Assembly (NCBI GenBank): GCA_902774245.1
Contig: CACYHQ010000004.1
Location: 62,001-126,000 of the forward strand
DNA length: 64,000 nucleotides
Direction of reading: 5' to 3'
Source: an uncultured bacterium
Lineage (GTDB): Bacteria > Verrucomicrobiota > Lentisphaeria > Victivallales > UBA1829
Of the stretch, positions 8,183 through 17,320 are shown in pieces. Positions within the stretch are counted from its first letter, which is position 1, and each line of letters starts with the position of its first letter. The notes under the pieces were generated by a model. The model was not told the DNA's origin, made no database searches, and saw only the letters and a list, made by a program, of their open reading frames with translations. A program made the translations under genes and the position numbers.

Positions 8183-8950
8183 ATGATTCTCACAAAATAC
8201 GGTAAGAAGGAATGGGGGATGGCGCTCGCCGCTTTCCTCGTCGTTTTCGTGCTCTGCGCCGCAACCGTGTTTCTCAAAATCCTCCCGCCCGGCATCGCCG
8301 GCGCGATCATCGCCTTCGCCGCGCTCGCATGCTTCGCCGCCTGCGCGTTCTTCCGCGACCCGCCGCGCAGGATCGCGGCCGATCCCTCCGCCATCGTGTC
8401 GCCCGCCGACGGCGTGATCAAGGACGTGGAGCTGATCAAGTCCGAAACCCTGGAAAACGACGATCTCCGCCGCCTCTTCCACGACAAGGACATCCTCCGC
8501 ATCGGCATCTTCCTCTCCGTCTTCAACGTGCACATCAACCGCGCGCCGTGGGACATGAAGGTCGAGTTCAAGTTCTACAAGCCGGGCAAGTATCTCGACG
8601 CCCGCGATCCCGATGCCGGGAAAGTCAACGAATCCATGCTCATCGGCGGCACCTGCCCGTTCGAGGGCGAAACATTCCCCATCGCGGTCCGCCAGGTCTC
8701 CGGCGCGATCGCCCGCCGCATCGTCTGCCCGGTCAATCCCGGCGAATCCTACACGCGCGGACAGAAATACGGCATGATCAAGTTCGGTTCCCGCACGGAA
8801 CTCTACATCCCCGCCGGAATGGGCATCGACGTGGCCGTGAACGTGGGCGAAGCCGTCCGCGCAGGTTCCTCCATCCTCGCGTTCGTCCGTCCCGAGGCGA
8901 AAGCAAAACTTCACGCGCTGGCCGAAGAGGCCGCCGCAAAGGACCTGTGA
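8183..8950 (+). CDS. psd: Psd, phosphatidylserine decarboxylase (short type)
   Basis: A 255-residue membrane enzyme that makes phosphatidylethanolamine from phosphatidylserine. Two hydrophobic segments lie at about 13-32 and 36-56, followed by the family motifs SPADG (73-77), FLSVFNVHINR with His117, and the self-cleavage site FGSR, where Ser203 should become the pyruvoyl group. The GSR form and the length fit the short 'proenzyme-related' Psd type. Its stop codon overlaps the start of pssA (ATGA), so synthesis and decarboxylation of phosphatidylserine are translationally coupled. Confidence 0.93.
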   Translation: MILTKYGKKEWGMALAAFLVVFVLCAATVFLKILPPGIAGAIIAFAALACFAACAFFRDPPRRIAADPSAIVSPADGVIKDVELIKSETLENDDLRRLFHDKDILRIGIFLSVFNVHINRAPWDMKVEFKFYKPGKYLDARDPDAGKVNESMLIGGTCPFEGETFPIAVRQVSGAIARRIVCPVNPGESYTRGQKYGMIKFGSRTELYIPAGMGIDVAVNVGEAVRAGSSILAFVRPEAKAKLHALAEEAAAKDL

Positions 8951-9846
8951 TGAATCCCGAAAACGAACAGGAACATCCTGCGCCGCCCTCGCGGAAACTG
9001 CAACAGTGGCTTCAGTTCGTCCCGAACAGCCTCACGCTCTGCAATTCCCTCTGCGGATACGCCGCCATCCTCGTTACGCTTCAGGCGTACAAGCATGTCG
9101 ACGACCAGCAGGCGATGGCAACGATCTTCGCCTGGAGCGCCGGGCTCATCCTCTTCGCGATGGTCTTCGACATGTTCGACGGCTTCACCGCGCGCCTCCT
9201 GAACGCCGCCAGTCTGCACGGCATCCAGATGGACTCCCTCGCCGACATGACCACGTTCGGCATCGCTCCCGCCACGCTCGTCGCCGTCATGGCGCACAAC
9301 ATGCGTCACATCGAACGCGCCGGCGAGTTCATCCCGATCTGCATGCTCTGCGGTATCTACCTCGGATGCGCCGCGCTCCGCCTCGCCACCTACAACGTCC
9401 ACGCGATGTATGAAAAGAAAAGCAGCGACATCTTCACCGGTCTTCCCTCACCCGGCGCGGCCGCCGCGCTCTGCACGATCATCCTCTTCGCCGCCACGGA
9501 AAAAGGCAGCAACACTCTCCGCGAGTACTTCCGTTATCTGCCGATCTACGCCACGATCCTCGGCTTCCTGATGGTCAGCCAGGTCCCGTACCTGCATTTC
9601 GGCAAATACCTCGCCTCCGCGAAATACCACCCGAAGCGCCTCATAGTCATTGGGCTGCTGCTCCTTGCCTGGCTCGTTTCCTCCTTCCTCGTGAATCCCT
9701 TCCTCTTCCCCTTCCTCCTCGTGAATATTTACGTCGTCTGGGGACTGATCGCGTATTTCGCGCTGAAGATGGGATTCGTGAAGCGCTCGCATCCGCTCGT
9801 GCCGCAGCAGGGCGAGGATACGAACGACGGAGACCGCAAATCATGA
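8950..9846 (+). CDS. pssA: PssA, CDP-diacylglycerol-serine O-phosphatidyltransferase
   Basis: A 298-residue polytopic membrane protein with the CDP-alcohol phosphatidyltransferase signature DGFTARLLNAASLHGIQMD in its usual DGxxAR...GxxxD...D spacing (starting near residue 76). About eight hydrophobic segments follow. It converts CDP-diacylglycerol and serine to phosphatidylserine, the substrate of the psd product encoded just upstream. The ATG at 8950 overlaps the psd stop codon, and its own stop overlaps the next ATG at 9843, both by ATGA. An in-frame open stretch upstream of 8950 is only an antiparallel coding shadow over psd. Confidence 0.93.
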   Translation: MNPENEQEHPAPPSRKLQQWLQFVPNSLTLCNSLCGYAAILVTLQAYKHVDDQQAMATIFAWSAGLILFAMVFDMFDGFTARLLNAASLHGIQMDSLADMTTFGIAPATLVAVMAHNMRHIERAGEFIPICMLCGIYLGCAALRLATYNVHAMYEKKSSDIFTGLPSPGAAAALCTIILFAATEKGSNTLREYFRYLPIYATILGFLMVSQVPYLHFGKYLASAKYHPKRLIVIGLLLLAWLVSSFLVNPFLFPFLLVNIYVVWGLIAYFALKMGFVKRSHPLVPQQGEDTNDGDRKS

Positions 9847-10808
9847 ACATCCTCATCACGGGCGGAGCCGGGTTCATCGGCTCCCATCTCGCCGAATCCT
9901 GGCTGAAGGACGGTCACAGCGTCTCCATCATCGACGACCTCTCCACAGGCTCGCTCGACAACCTCAAACACCTCCCGCATCAGGAGCGCATTGAGTTCGT
10001 GAAGGGCAGCGTGATCTCCTCGCGCGCGCTCCCCCGGCTCATTGAAAAAGCCGACATCGTCTATCATCTGGCCGCGGCAGTCGGCGTCGAGCTGGTCGTC
10101 CACGACCCGATCCGCACGATCGAGACCAACGTCTCCGGCACCAGCCGCATCCTGAAGCTCGCCGACAAGCTCGGCGGACGCCGCGTGTTCGTCGCATCCA
10201 CCAGCGAAGTCTACGGGAAATCCGCCTCCGTGCCGTTCCACGAGACCGACGACCTCATCATCGGCCCGTCCACGCATTCCCGCTGGAGCTATGCCTGCAG
10301 CAAGCTCATCGACGAGTTCCTGCTCATGGCGTACCACCGCTCGAAAAACCTCCCCGGCACCGTCACGCGCTTCTTCAACACGGTCGGCCCGCGCCAGACC
10401 GGGCGTTACGGCATGGTCATCCCGCGTTTCGTCTCCGCTGCGCTTCAGGGCAAGCCGCTCCGCGTCTTCGGCACCGGCGAACAGACCCGCTGTTTCTGCC
10501 ATGTGGCGGACACGGTCCGCGCGCTCCGGCTCCTCCCCGACTGCGAGGCGTCGTTCGGCGAGATACTGAACATCGGCAGCACGAACCGCATCACGATCCG
10601 CCAGCTCGCGGAAACGATCATCGACCAGCTCCACAGTAAGTCGAAGATCGAGGTCGTTTCCTACGACAAGGCCTACGAACCGGGCTTCGAGGACATGCTC
10701 CACCGCGCCCCGGACTGCACAAAGATCGGGCGCATCTGCGGCTGGAAAGCCGAACTTCCCCTCGACCGCATCATCTCCGACGTCGCCGACCAGATGCGCG
10801 CGAACTGA
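9843..10808 (+). CDS. NAD-dependent nucleotide-sugar epimerase/dehydratase (extended SDR)
   Basis: A 321-residue extended short-chain dehydrogenase. The N-terminal NAD-binding motif GGAGFIGSH, the STSEVYGKS segment, the catalytic YACSK (Tyr-x3-Lys) and the NTVGPRQTGRYGMVIPRFV substrate region are all present. These fit UDP-glucose 4-epimerase or UDP-glucuronate decarboxylase-like enzymes. I cannot choose the substrate from sequence alone. It is translationally coupled to pssA by an ATGA overlap, so it is probably used for envelope glycan or LPS precursor supply. The + strand transcript then converges with the sensor kinase gene. Confidence 0.85.
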   Translation: MNILITGGAGFIGSHLAESWLKDGHSVSIIDDLSTGSLDNLKHLPHQERIEFVKGSVISSRALPRLIEKADIVYHLAAAVGVELVVHDPIRTIETNVSGTSRILKLADKLGGRRVFVASTSEVYGKSASVPFHETDDLIIGPSTHSRWSYACSKLIDEFLLMAYHRSKNLPGTVTRFFNTVGPRQTGRYGMVIPRFVSAALQGKPLRVFGTGEQTRCFCHVADTVRALRLLPDCEASFGEILNIGSTNRITIRQLAETIIDQLHSKSKIEVVSYDKAYEPGFEDMLHRAPDCTKIGRICGWKAELPLDRIISDVADQMRAN

Positions 10809-10898
10809 CCTCTTCTTTCAGCGAACACGCAATCCGTTGACAATAAGCGCAATAAAGCTTGTTATATTTAGTCCCCCGAAACGATCCGGCAGGCAGGA

Positions 10899-13800
10899 TT
10901 ACTTCTTCATGGCGGTGATCTTCACCAGGAGGTCGGCGATGTTTTCCGTGCGGAGCGGCTTCAGCAGGATTCCGGTGAACGGCGCGGGATCCTCTTTCTT
11001 GCACATCTCGACGTCGGCGGTCAGGGCGTAGACCGGGAGGTTGCGCCACATCGGATTGCGTCGGATCTCCTCGGCGAGTTCCGGCCCGCTCATGCCCGGC
11101 ATCCAGACGTCGGTGAGCACGGCGTCGAACCGCGTGTCGTTCATCAGCTTCAGCGCGTCCGCGCCCGACTCGGCGCTGACGGTGTTCTTCACGCCGAGCT
11201 TGCGGCAGAGCGCCTCCAGCACCTTCAGGTTCAGCTTATTGTCGTCGACCAGCAGCAGCGCGAGGTTCATGTCCGCCGGGAGCGCACGCGTCTCTCTCTG
11301 CGGTTCCATATTGGCGGGCGCCTCGGTCTGGTACTCGACATGCGGGAGTTCGACCGTGAACGAGCTGCCGACTCCGACTTCGCTGTCGATCCTGATCTTG
11401 CCGCCCATTTTCGCGGCCATGAGATTGCAGATGGAGAGTCCGAGTCCGGTGCCGACGACCTGCGTTTTCGTACGGATGCGCACGAACGGCTGCATGAGGT
11501 CGGCGAAATGGCTCTTGTCGATGCCGATGCCGGTGTCCTGCACGGAGAAGGCGAGCAGTCCGGTCTTCTTCCCGTCGGCATTGTCCGCATCCGGCGTGAA
11601 CTTGATATGCAGGGTGACGCCGCCCTTTTCTGTGAACTTGACGGCGTTTCCGATGAGGTTGAAGAGAATCTGGCTGATGCGCTGGGAGTCGACCTTCACC
11701 CACGGGATATCGTCGGGCGCGTCGAGCTTCAGATAGAGCGCCTTGTTCTGCGCGGCGTCGCCGACGATGGTGAGGACGTTTTCGGCGAGGCGGCGGAAAT
11801 CGCACATGGCGGGGTAGAGTTTGAGCTTGCCCGCGTCGAGCGAGGCGAAGTCCAGCACGTCGTTGATCAGCTGCATCAGGGTGTTGCCGCTGAAGATGAT
11901 GTTGCCTAGGTATTCCGTGACCTTCTCCTGCGGGAGCCCGCCCTGCTGGAGCAGTTCGGAAAATCCGATGATCGAGTTCAGCGGCGTGCGGATGTCGTGG
12001 CTGACGCAGCTGAAGAAGAAGCTCTTGGCCTTTTCGGCGGAAATCGCCTTGTCGCGCTCGGCCTTCAGATTCTGCGTGAGCTCGTATTTCAGGAGCAGCA
12101 TGTTCGCTGTATGCTGGAAGCTGCCCAGCATCTCGTAGTCGGTCTGCGAGAAGGAACGCCACGGATCTTTGAAGTAAAGCGCGACGACGCCCCAGACGTG
12201 GTCCCCGTGCATGAGGCGGAACGAACAGCGCGTGCCCATTTTGATGGCATGGATGAAAAACGCCATGCGCTGATCCGCGATCGGCATGTTCTGCAGGTCG
12301 TTTTCGACCGTGATCTCGTGACTTTCCAGCACGGCCATCCATTCGTTGTCGGTGCTGTTGTAGTTGCGGCGTTTCGGCATATTCCGGAGGAACGACTGGT
12401 CGCTGTCCTCGAATCCCCATGTGGCCAGGATCTCCGGCCCGGTCTTCTGAAAATGAAGGAAGCTGCCGCCGTCCGCGGCAAAGTAATTGGAGACGATGCG
12501 GATGACCTCGCGAACAGCACTGAGGTCATCGGCCGCGTCGGAAAGGATCGCGGTCATACAGGAGTTGATGGCTTCCTGACGGCGGATGCGGCGGTCGGAT
12601 TCGGTGATATCCACGGCAAACATGAAGATGTAGGAAAGCTTGTTCGAATCGTCCGTCACGCCGTGGGCGTCGATCTGCCAGATCTTGCCGTTGATCTTCC
12701 GTTGGACGGAAGACGTGCGAAGACCGTTCATGATCGACTGGAGGAGCTGCGGCTTCACCTCGCGTTCGAGCGTGGCGATCGACTCCTGGTACGGCTGGTT
12801 GCAGCGGAGCAGACGGCCGGAGCCGTCGAACATCGCCACGGGGATGATGGTGTTGTCGACGAGCAGCTGGTTTTCGCGTTCGCGGCGCTGGAGCTCGCGT
12901 TCCGCCTCGCCGCGTTCCACGGCCATCGTGAGCAGAGACGCGGCGGCCTGCATCAGCTGGAGGTCGGCGGCGTCGAATTTGAATTTCGAGACGGTGTAAT
13001 GGGCGGCGAGACCGCCCCAGAAACGCCCCTTGATGCTCACGCGGGCGATCAGCGCGGATTTTGCGTGGCAGACGACGTCCGGCAAATCCGTGTAAAGCGT
13101 CTCGACGTCCTCGAACGCGAGCACGGGCTCTTTGCGTCTTTCGCGGCACTGCTTCATGATCGGGCAGTTCGGATCGTGCCTGCCGATGCGTTCGACTCCG
13201 GGCCGTGTCCATTCGTTCGTAAGGCGGATTCCGCTCGAATCGCTCTGCGGCAGCAGGAGGATGCGGTCGCAGTGCAGGACGTCGAGTATCTGGCCGGCCA
13301 TGTAGTCGCAGAACGCGCGGATGTCGTGATTGTCGTTGAAGTAGGCGAGAATGTTCATCTTGAACTTCTCGATCCCGTGCATCTTGCGTTCCTCGGTCAC
13401 GTCGTGGGCGATGCCGATCAGCATTTTCTTGCCTTGGTCGGTGCGGAACGGCAGCAGCCATTTTTCGAAAACGTGCCAGCCGACTCCCGGCACGACCTCC
13501 TCGACTTCGGCATGGATCAGATCCTTCGACTCCATGACTTCGGCGTGTTCCGAGTTCAGCTTGTCCGCGACCACGTTCGGGAAGATATCGTAGTCCGTCT
13601 TGCCGAGCACCTCGTCGCGCGTACGCCCGATCATACGGCAGAACTTCCGGTTGCACAGGGAATAGCGGAAATCGTGTCCGGCGTCCTTCATGAAGAAGGA
13701 CATGGGCAGCGTGTCGATGATCTGCTCCAGCAGGCGCTTGGAGTCCGCCAGGTTCTCCTGTTCGCGGATGCGGTACAGGATGGCGGCGAACGTGTCCACC

Positions 13801-15023
13801 ATCATGAGGCGGGGTTCGCTGTTGTAGGCGGGGAACGGCATGCGTCTCGTGAACTGGATTATCATCGTGCCGATGTAGCGCTTCTGGTTGAAGATCTCGA
13901 ACGCGAGGTGGCAGCACGGATATCCGGGGCACTTTTCGGGGATCTCGGCCAGTTCCGGCACATGGGCGATCTCCGGGATCGCGCAGGTGTGCCGTTCCTT
14001 CAGGATCGGCCGCATGTAGCCGACCATCTTTGCCCTCAGTTCCGGCGTGAGTTTCGGCAGTTTGTCCGCCATGTCCGGACGCACGAAATCCATCTGCGTG
14101 TCCATCTCGCGGTTCAGCCACACCATACGGCAGCTGTCGAACTCGCGGAAGATGATCTCGGTGATGATCGACAGGACCTTGTTCATGTCGGTCTCATTCT
14201 GCGTCTTCTTCAGGATCTCGGCATTCGCCGTCTCGTACTTATGGAAGAACGCTTCCGCCGTGATGTCCTCGACCGCGCCGAGGATCAGGCGGCGTCCGGA
14301 CGGATCGACGTACAGGTTTTCCGTGATATGGACGAACTGCGGAAACCCTTTGTCGTCCAGCAGCGCCAGACGGAAGTTCTGCGTATGCTCCGGATTCTGC
14401 ACCGTCTTTTCGGAAAAATCACGCCATTTCGCGGCGACCGGCGCGGGAATGAAGTCGGCGGCGGTCTTACCGCGCACAGCCATCTGATCGATGCGGAAGA
14501 TCTGCGCGAAGCCGCGGTTCGCACGCATGAAACGGAACTCGTTGTCGACTTCCTGCACATACATGCCGAGCGGGATGTTGTTCGCGAGGGTCCGGAGAAG
14601 GCTTTCCCGCTTGGCGGCATCGGCCGGATCATTGTCGGCGGACTGCGCGGACTTCACCGTGAAGAAGAGGATGCCCGCCTCCGTGCCGTCGGACAGGACG
14701 ACCGGCTGCATGACGGATTCGTACCACGCGCCGGAGGATTCGGTTTCGGCGCAGGCATGGAACACAAGCTCGAATTCCGGCAGAGAAACACGATATTCGC
14801 CGTCGGCGGATTTTACGAAGTCAGCCGGAATCAATTCGTCCAGCGCGAGTCCGGCAAGCTCGCCGGAACCCCGTCCGAACGCCTTTTCCGCGGATGGATT
14901 CCCGTACAGGATGACGCCATCCCGCCCCCGGACGATCACACCGTCCGACAGATGGCGGTATACAGCATCAAAAGCCCCCGAAGCGAAGCGGATCGTTCCA
15001 TTTTTCGTTTGTTCCCCGGCCAT
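10899..15023 (-). CDS. Soluble multi-PAS/GAF hybrid histidine kinase with receiver domain
   Basis: A 1374-residue hybrid sensor kinase without membrane segments. By pattern the order is PAS (about 15-125), PAS (145-265), GAF-like (280-420), PAS (435-560), GAF-like (565-705), PAS (715-830), GAF-like (835-985), HisKA with SHDIRTPLN (phospho-His1009), HATPase (about 1120-1240, with NLIGNAVKF, DTGIGI and GTGLGLSI) and a C-terminal receiver with LLVDD and phospho-acceptor Asp1305 in LTDVWMPG. It senses an unknown cytoplasmic signal and relays phosphate internally. An output regulator is not encoded nearby. It is divergent from the carbohydrate-active gene cluster at 15280, which it might control; that link is inference. 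Boundaries of the sensor modules are approximate. Confidence 0.9.
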   Translation of the reverse strand: MAGEQTKNGTIRFASGAFDAVYRHLSDGVIVRGRDGVILYGNPSAEKAFGRGSGELAGLALDELIPADFVKSADGEYRVSLPEFELVFHACAETESSGAWYESVMQPVVLSDGTEAGILFFTVKSAQSADNDPADAAKRESLLRTLANNIPLGMYVQEVDNEFRFMRANRGFAQIFRIDQMAVRGKTAADFIPAPVAAKWRDFSEKTVQNPEHTQNFRLALLDDKGFPQFVHITENLYVDPSGRRLILGAVEDITAEAFFHKYETANAEILKKTQNETDMNKVLSIITEIIFREFDSCRMVWLNREMDTQMDFVRPDMADKLPKLTPELRAKMVGYMRPILKERHTCAIPEIAHVPELAEIPEKCPGYPCCHLAFEIFNQKRYIGTMIIQFTRRMPFPAYNSEPRLMMVDTFAAILYRIREQENLADSKRLLEQIIDTLPMSFFMKDAGHDFRYSLCNRKFCRMIGRTRDEVLGKTDYDIFPNVVADKLNSEHAEVMESKDLIHAEVEEVVPGVGWHVFEKWLLPFRTDQGKKMLIGIAHDVTEERKMHGIEKFKMNILAYFNDNHDIRAFCDYMAGQILDVLHCDRILLLPQSDSSGIRLTNEWTRPGVERIGRHDPNCPIMKQCRERRKEPVLAFEDVETLYTDLPDVVCHAKSALIARVSIKGRFWGGLAAHYTVSKFKFDAADLQLMQAAASLLTMAVERGEAERELQRRERENQLLVDNTIIPVAMFDGSGRLLRCNQPYQESIATLEREVKPQLLQSIMNGLRTSSVQRKINGKIWQIDAHGVTDDSNKLSYIFMFAVDITESDRRIRRQEAINSCMTAILSDAADDLSAVREVIRIVSNYFAADGGSFLHFQKTGPEILATWGFEDSDQSFLRNMPKRRNYNSTDNEWMAVLESHEITVENDLQNMPIADQRMAFFIHAIKMGTRCSFRLMHGDHVWGVVALYFKDPWRSFSQTDYEMLGSFQHTANMLLLKYELTQNLKAERDKAISAEKAKSFFFSCVSHDIRTPLNSIIGFSELLQQGGLPQEKVTEYLGNIIFSGNTLMQLINDVLDFASLDAGKLKLYPAMCDFRRLAENVLTIVGDAAQNKALYLKLDAPDDIPWVKVDSQRISQILFNLIGNAVKFTEKGGVTLHIKFTPDADNADGKKTGLLAFSVQDTGIGIDKSHFADLMQPFVRIRTKTQVVGTGLGLSICNLMAAKMGGKIRIDSEVGVGSSFTVELPHVEYQTEAPANMEPQRETRALPADMNLALLLVDDNKLNLKVLEALCRKLGVKNTVSAESGADALKLMNDTRFDAVLTDVWMPGMSGPELAEEIRRNPMWRNLPVYALTADVEMCKKEDPAPFTGILLKPLRTENIADLLVKITAMKK

Positions 15024-15067
15024 ATTTTCGCGCGTCCTCTATACTTAATTCAAAAAAATAATCTTTT

Positions 15068-15096
15068 ACTTTATCACGGTTTTTCCGAAAAGTCAA
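15068..15096 (-). promoter_or_regulatory. Promoter for the hybrid kinase
   Basis: On the minus strand TTGACT (15096-15091), a 17-nt spacer and TAAAGT (15073-15068) precede the kinase ATG by about 45 bases. Confidence 0.6.
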
Positions 15097-15100
15097 GCGC

Positions 15101-15131
15101 AAACAATTGTTTCACTGGGTATAGGAAACAA
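15101..15131. promoter_or_regulatory. Overlapping inverted repeats, possible operator
   Basis: AAACAATTGTTT (15101-15112) is a perfect palindrome. TTGTTTC (15107-15113) also pairs with GAAACAA (15125-15131) across 11 bases. The site abuts the kinase -35 box in the gap shared with the DUF2264 gene, so a regulator bound here could affect both. Confidence 0.4.
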
Positions 15132-15187
15132 ACATATTCAGCGTGAAGCAGCTCATTTATTTTTTTCGTTTTTTTCCGCGCATCCGG

Positions 15188-15215
15188 TTGATTTTTCTTT
15201 CATCGGCTGTATGTT
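15188..15215 (+). promoter_or_regulatory. Promoter for the DUF2264 gene
   Basis: TTGATT (15188-15193), a 16-nt spacer and TATGTT (15210-15215), about 65 bases before the proposed GTG start. Confidence 0.5.
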
Positions 15216-15279
15216 ATACAAAAAGTATTTCCGCTCGAACGACACGTCATTCCGGCCTCGCCGGGAAAGGATTTACCCC

Positions 15280-17196
15280 GTGAAACTGAGATCGATCACA
15301 CTCGGAATCGTCCTCGCGGTGACCGCCGCCCTGCCCGCCTGCATCTGCACGCAAAACGGATCGTCCGCCCCACAGGAAACCGCGATCCATCATATCTATC
15401 GTGGCAATCCGCTCACCACACGCTCGGACCTCCAGAAGGCCGCCGTCGACATCCTCCGTCCCCTGCTCCCGTACTACTCGGAAGGGAAGGCGCGGCTGCA
15501 TCAGGGCTACACCGGCGCGAGCTACCCGGACAGCACGGCGGAGATGGAAGCGTTCTCCCGTCCCGTATGGGCGCTCGGCCCGCTCTGGGCGGGCGGCGGC
15601 GGCAATCCCGAGCTGTGGAACACCTTTATGCACGGGCTGATCTCGGGCACCGATCCGGCGAATCCCGAGTATTGGGGCAACGTCGGCGACTACGACCAGA
15701 AGATCGTTGAAATGGCGTCGATCGGGCTGGCGCTGGCGATCGCGCCGGAACAAGTCTGGGAACCGCTGACGAAGGAACAGCAGGACAACGTGTACAACTG
15801 GCTGAACAACGCGAACCTCCGCAAAGCATGGCCGTGCAACTGGGAGATGTTCCGCGTGGTCGTGAACCTCGGATTCCGGCGCGTCGGGCGTCCCTACGAT
15901 AAAAAATCGGTTGAATCCGCGCTCAACGCCATTGAGCCGTGGTATCTCGGCAACGGCTGGTACACCGACGGTGAAAACGCCCACGTCGACCACTACAATT
16001 CCTGGGGCATGCATTTCTACTGCCTGCTGTACGCCGCGCTCATGAAGGACGAGGACCCCGTCCGCGCCGAACTCTACAAGGAGCGCGCCCGCGTCTTCGC
16101 GCAGGACTACATGTATTATTTCGGCGACGACGGCTCCGCGATCCCGTACGGACGCAGCCTCGCCTACCGGTTCGCCGAGGCGGCGTTCTGGGCGGCCTAC
16201 GCCTACGCGGACGTCGGCGGGATCGAACCCGGCGTTCTGAAGGGGCTCTTCCTGCGGAACATGCGGAAATGGCTCAGCCGTCCGATCTTTGACACGAGCG
16301 GCGTCCTGACGGTCGGCTACGCGTACCCGAACATGAGCATGGCGGAAAGCTACAACGGGTTCGGCTCGGTCTACTGGGGCATGAAGTCGTTCCTCGTGCT
16401 CGCGCTTCCCGAAGACCATCCGTTCTGGACCGCCGAAGAACTCCCGATGCCAAAACTCCCCGCCTCGCGCCGCATGGACGGTCCGCACTTCATCGCCCAG
16501 CGCGACGGCGCGCACTGCGTGTTCTTCGCCGCCGGGCAGAAGCCGCGCATGCAGCACACGCACGGTCAGGCGAAATACGAGAAATTCGCCTACTCCAACC
16601 TGTACGGATTCGGCGTCCCGAAGGGCCCCTACGGGCTCTCCCAGATCGTCCCGGACTCCATGCTCGCGATCACCGACGTCGGCAGCGACCGCTACGCCGT
16701 GAAGCGCGACACGAAGGACTACGAAGTCACCGACGACTGGATCCGCACCGACTGGTCCCCGCTCATGGGCGTCACGGTCCGCACATGGATCATCCCCGCC
16801 CTGCCCTGGCATGTCCGCATCCACGAAATCACCTCCGACCGAACGCTCCAGACCTTCGACGGCGGATTCGCATTCCCTGCCGACGGCGTCTCCGTGAAGA
16901 CCGAACGCAAGTCCGTCTTCGCCTCGCAGTCCGGCGGCATGTCCTGCGGAGCCATCGACCTCTCCGGCGGCCGCACCGCGGTCAACCAGAGCACGGAGCC
17001 GAACACGAACCTGATCCTGCCGCGTGCGACCATCCCCGGACTTCAGGGCAATGTCCCGAAGGGCACGACCACGCTCGTTTCCGCGTTCTTCTGCGGAACC
17101 GGCGACCGGGGCGAGACGCCGTCCGTGACGACCGCGGACAACGCCTACACCGTGCGCATCGGCGGCAGAACCATCGTAATCCCTCGCAAAAAATAA
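15280..17196 (+). CDS. DUF2264 lipoprotein, probable glycan-active enzyme
   Basis: A 638-residue protein of the DUF2264 family, whose members have an N-terminal alpha/alpha-barrel-like region (about 40-400) and a C-terminal beta region (about 400-630). Family members occur in polysaccharide-use loci; the reaction is not established. I chose the GTG at 15280 because GGAAAGGA lies upstream and the product then begins with a lipoprotein signal ending in LPAC (Cys21). A longer frame from 15211 would bury that signal. Conserved-looking stretches include WGMHFYCLLYAALMKDE and GFGSVYWGMKSFLVLALPE. It heads a run of four exported carbohydrate-active genes on the plus strand and has its own promoter. 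Confidence 0.8.
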   Translation: MKLRSITLGIVLAVTAALPACICTQNGSSAPQETAIHHIYRGNPLTTRSDLQKAAVDILRPLLPYYSEGKARLHQGYTGASYPDSTAEMEAFSRPVWALGPLWAGGGGNPELWNTFMHGLISGTDPANPEYWGNVGDYDQKIVEMASIGLALAIAPEQVWEPLTKEQQDNVYNWLNNANLRKAWPCNWEMFRVVVNLGFRRVGRPYDKKSVESALNAIEPWYLGNGWYTDGENAHVDHYNSWGMHFYCLLYAALMKDEDPVRAELYKERARVFAQDYMYYFGDDGSAIPYGRSLAYRFAEAAFWAAYAYADVGGIEPGVLKGLFLRNMRKWLSRPIFDTSGVLTVGYAYPNMSMAESYNGFGSVYWGMKSFLVLALPEDHPFWTAEELPMPKLPASRRMDGPHFIAQRDGAHCVFFAAGQKPRMQHTHGQAKYEKFAYSNLYGFGVPKGPYGLSQIVPDSMLAITDVGSDRYAVKRDTKDYEVTDDWIRTDWSPLMGVTVRTWIIPALPWHVRIHEITSDRTLQTFDGGFAFPADGVSVKTERKSVFASQSGGMSCGAIDLSGGRTAVNQSTEPNTNLILPRATIPGLQGNVPKGTTTLVSAFFCGTGDRGETPSVTTADNAYTVRIGGRTIVIPRKK

Positions 17197-17230
17197 AGGA
17201 AAAATATTTAAGGTTTTTACGTTTTTCCGC

Positions 17231-17258
17231 TTGATTCTTTCCGTTTTCTGTGTATATT
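17231..17258 (+). promoter_or_regulatory. Promoter for the GH51 gene
   Basis: TTGATT (17231-17236), a 16-nt spacer and TATATT (17253-17258), about 60 bases upstream of the ATG. Confidence 0.6.
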
Positions 17259-17320
17259 TAGCTTTTGAAGGAACAATCAACCCGAGTTAAGTTCAACTCC
17301 AACCCCCAAGGAACCACAAA

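Noticed and set aside
11997..15146. A 1049-codon open frame opposite the hybrid kinase
   Set aside because: The minus-strand frame has intact PAS, HisKA, HATPase and receiver motifs; the plus frame shows no domain and is composition-driven.
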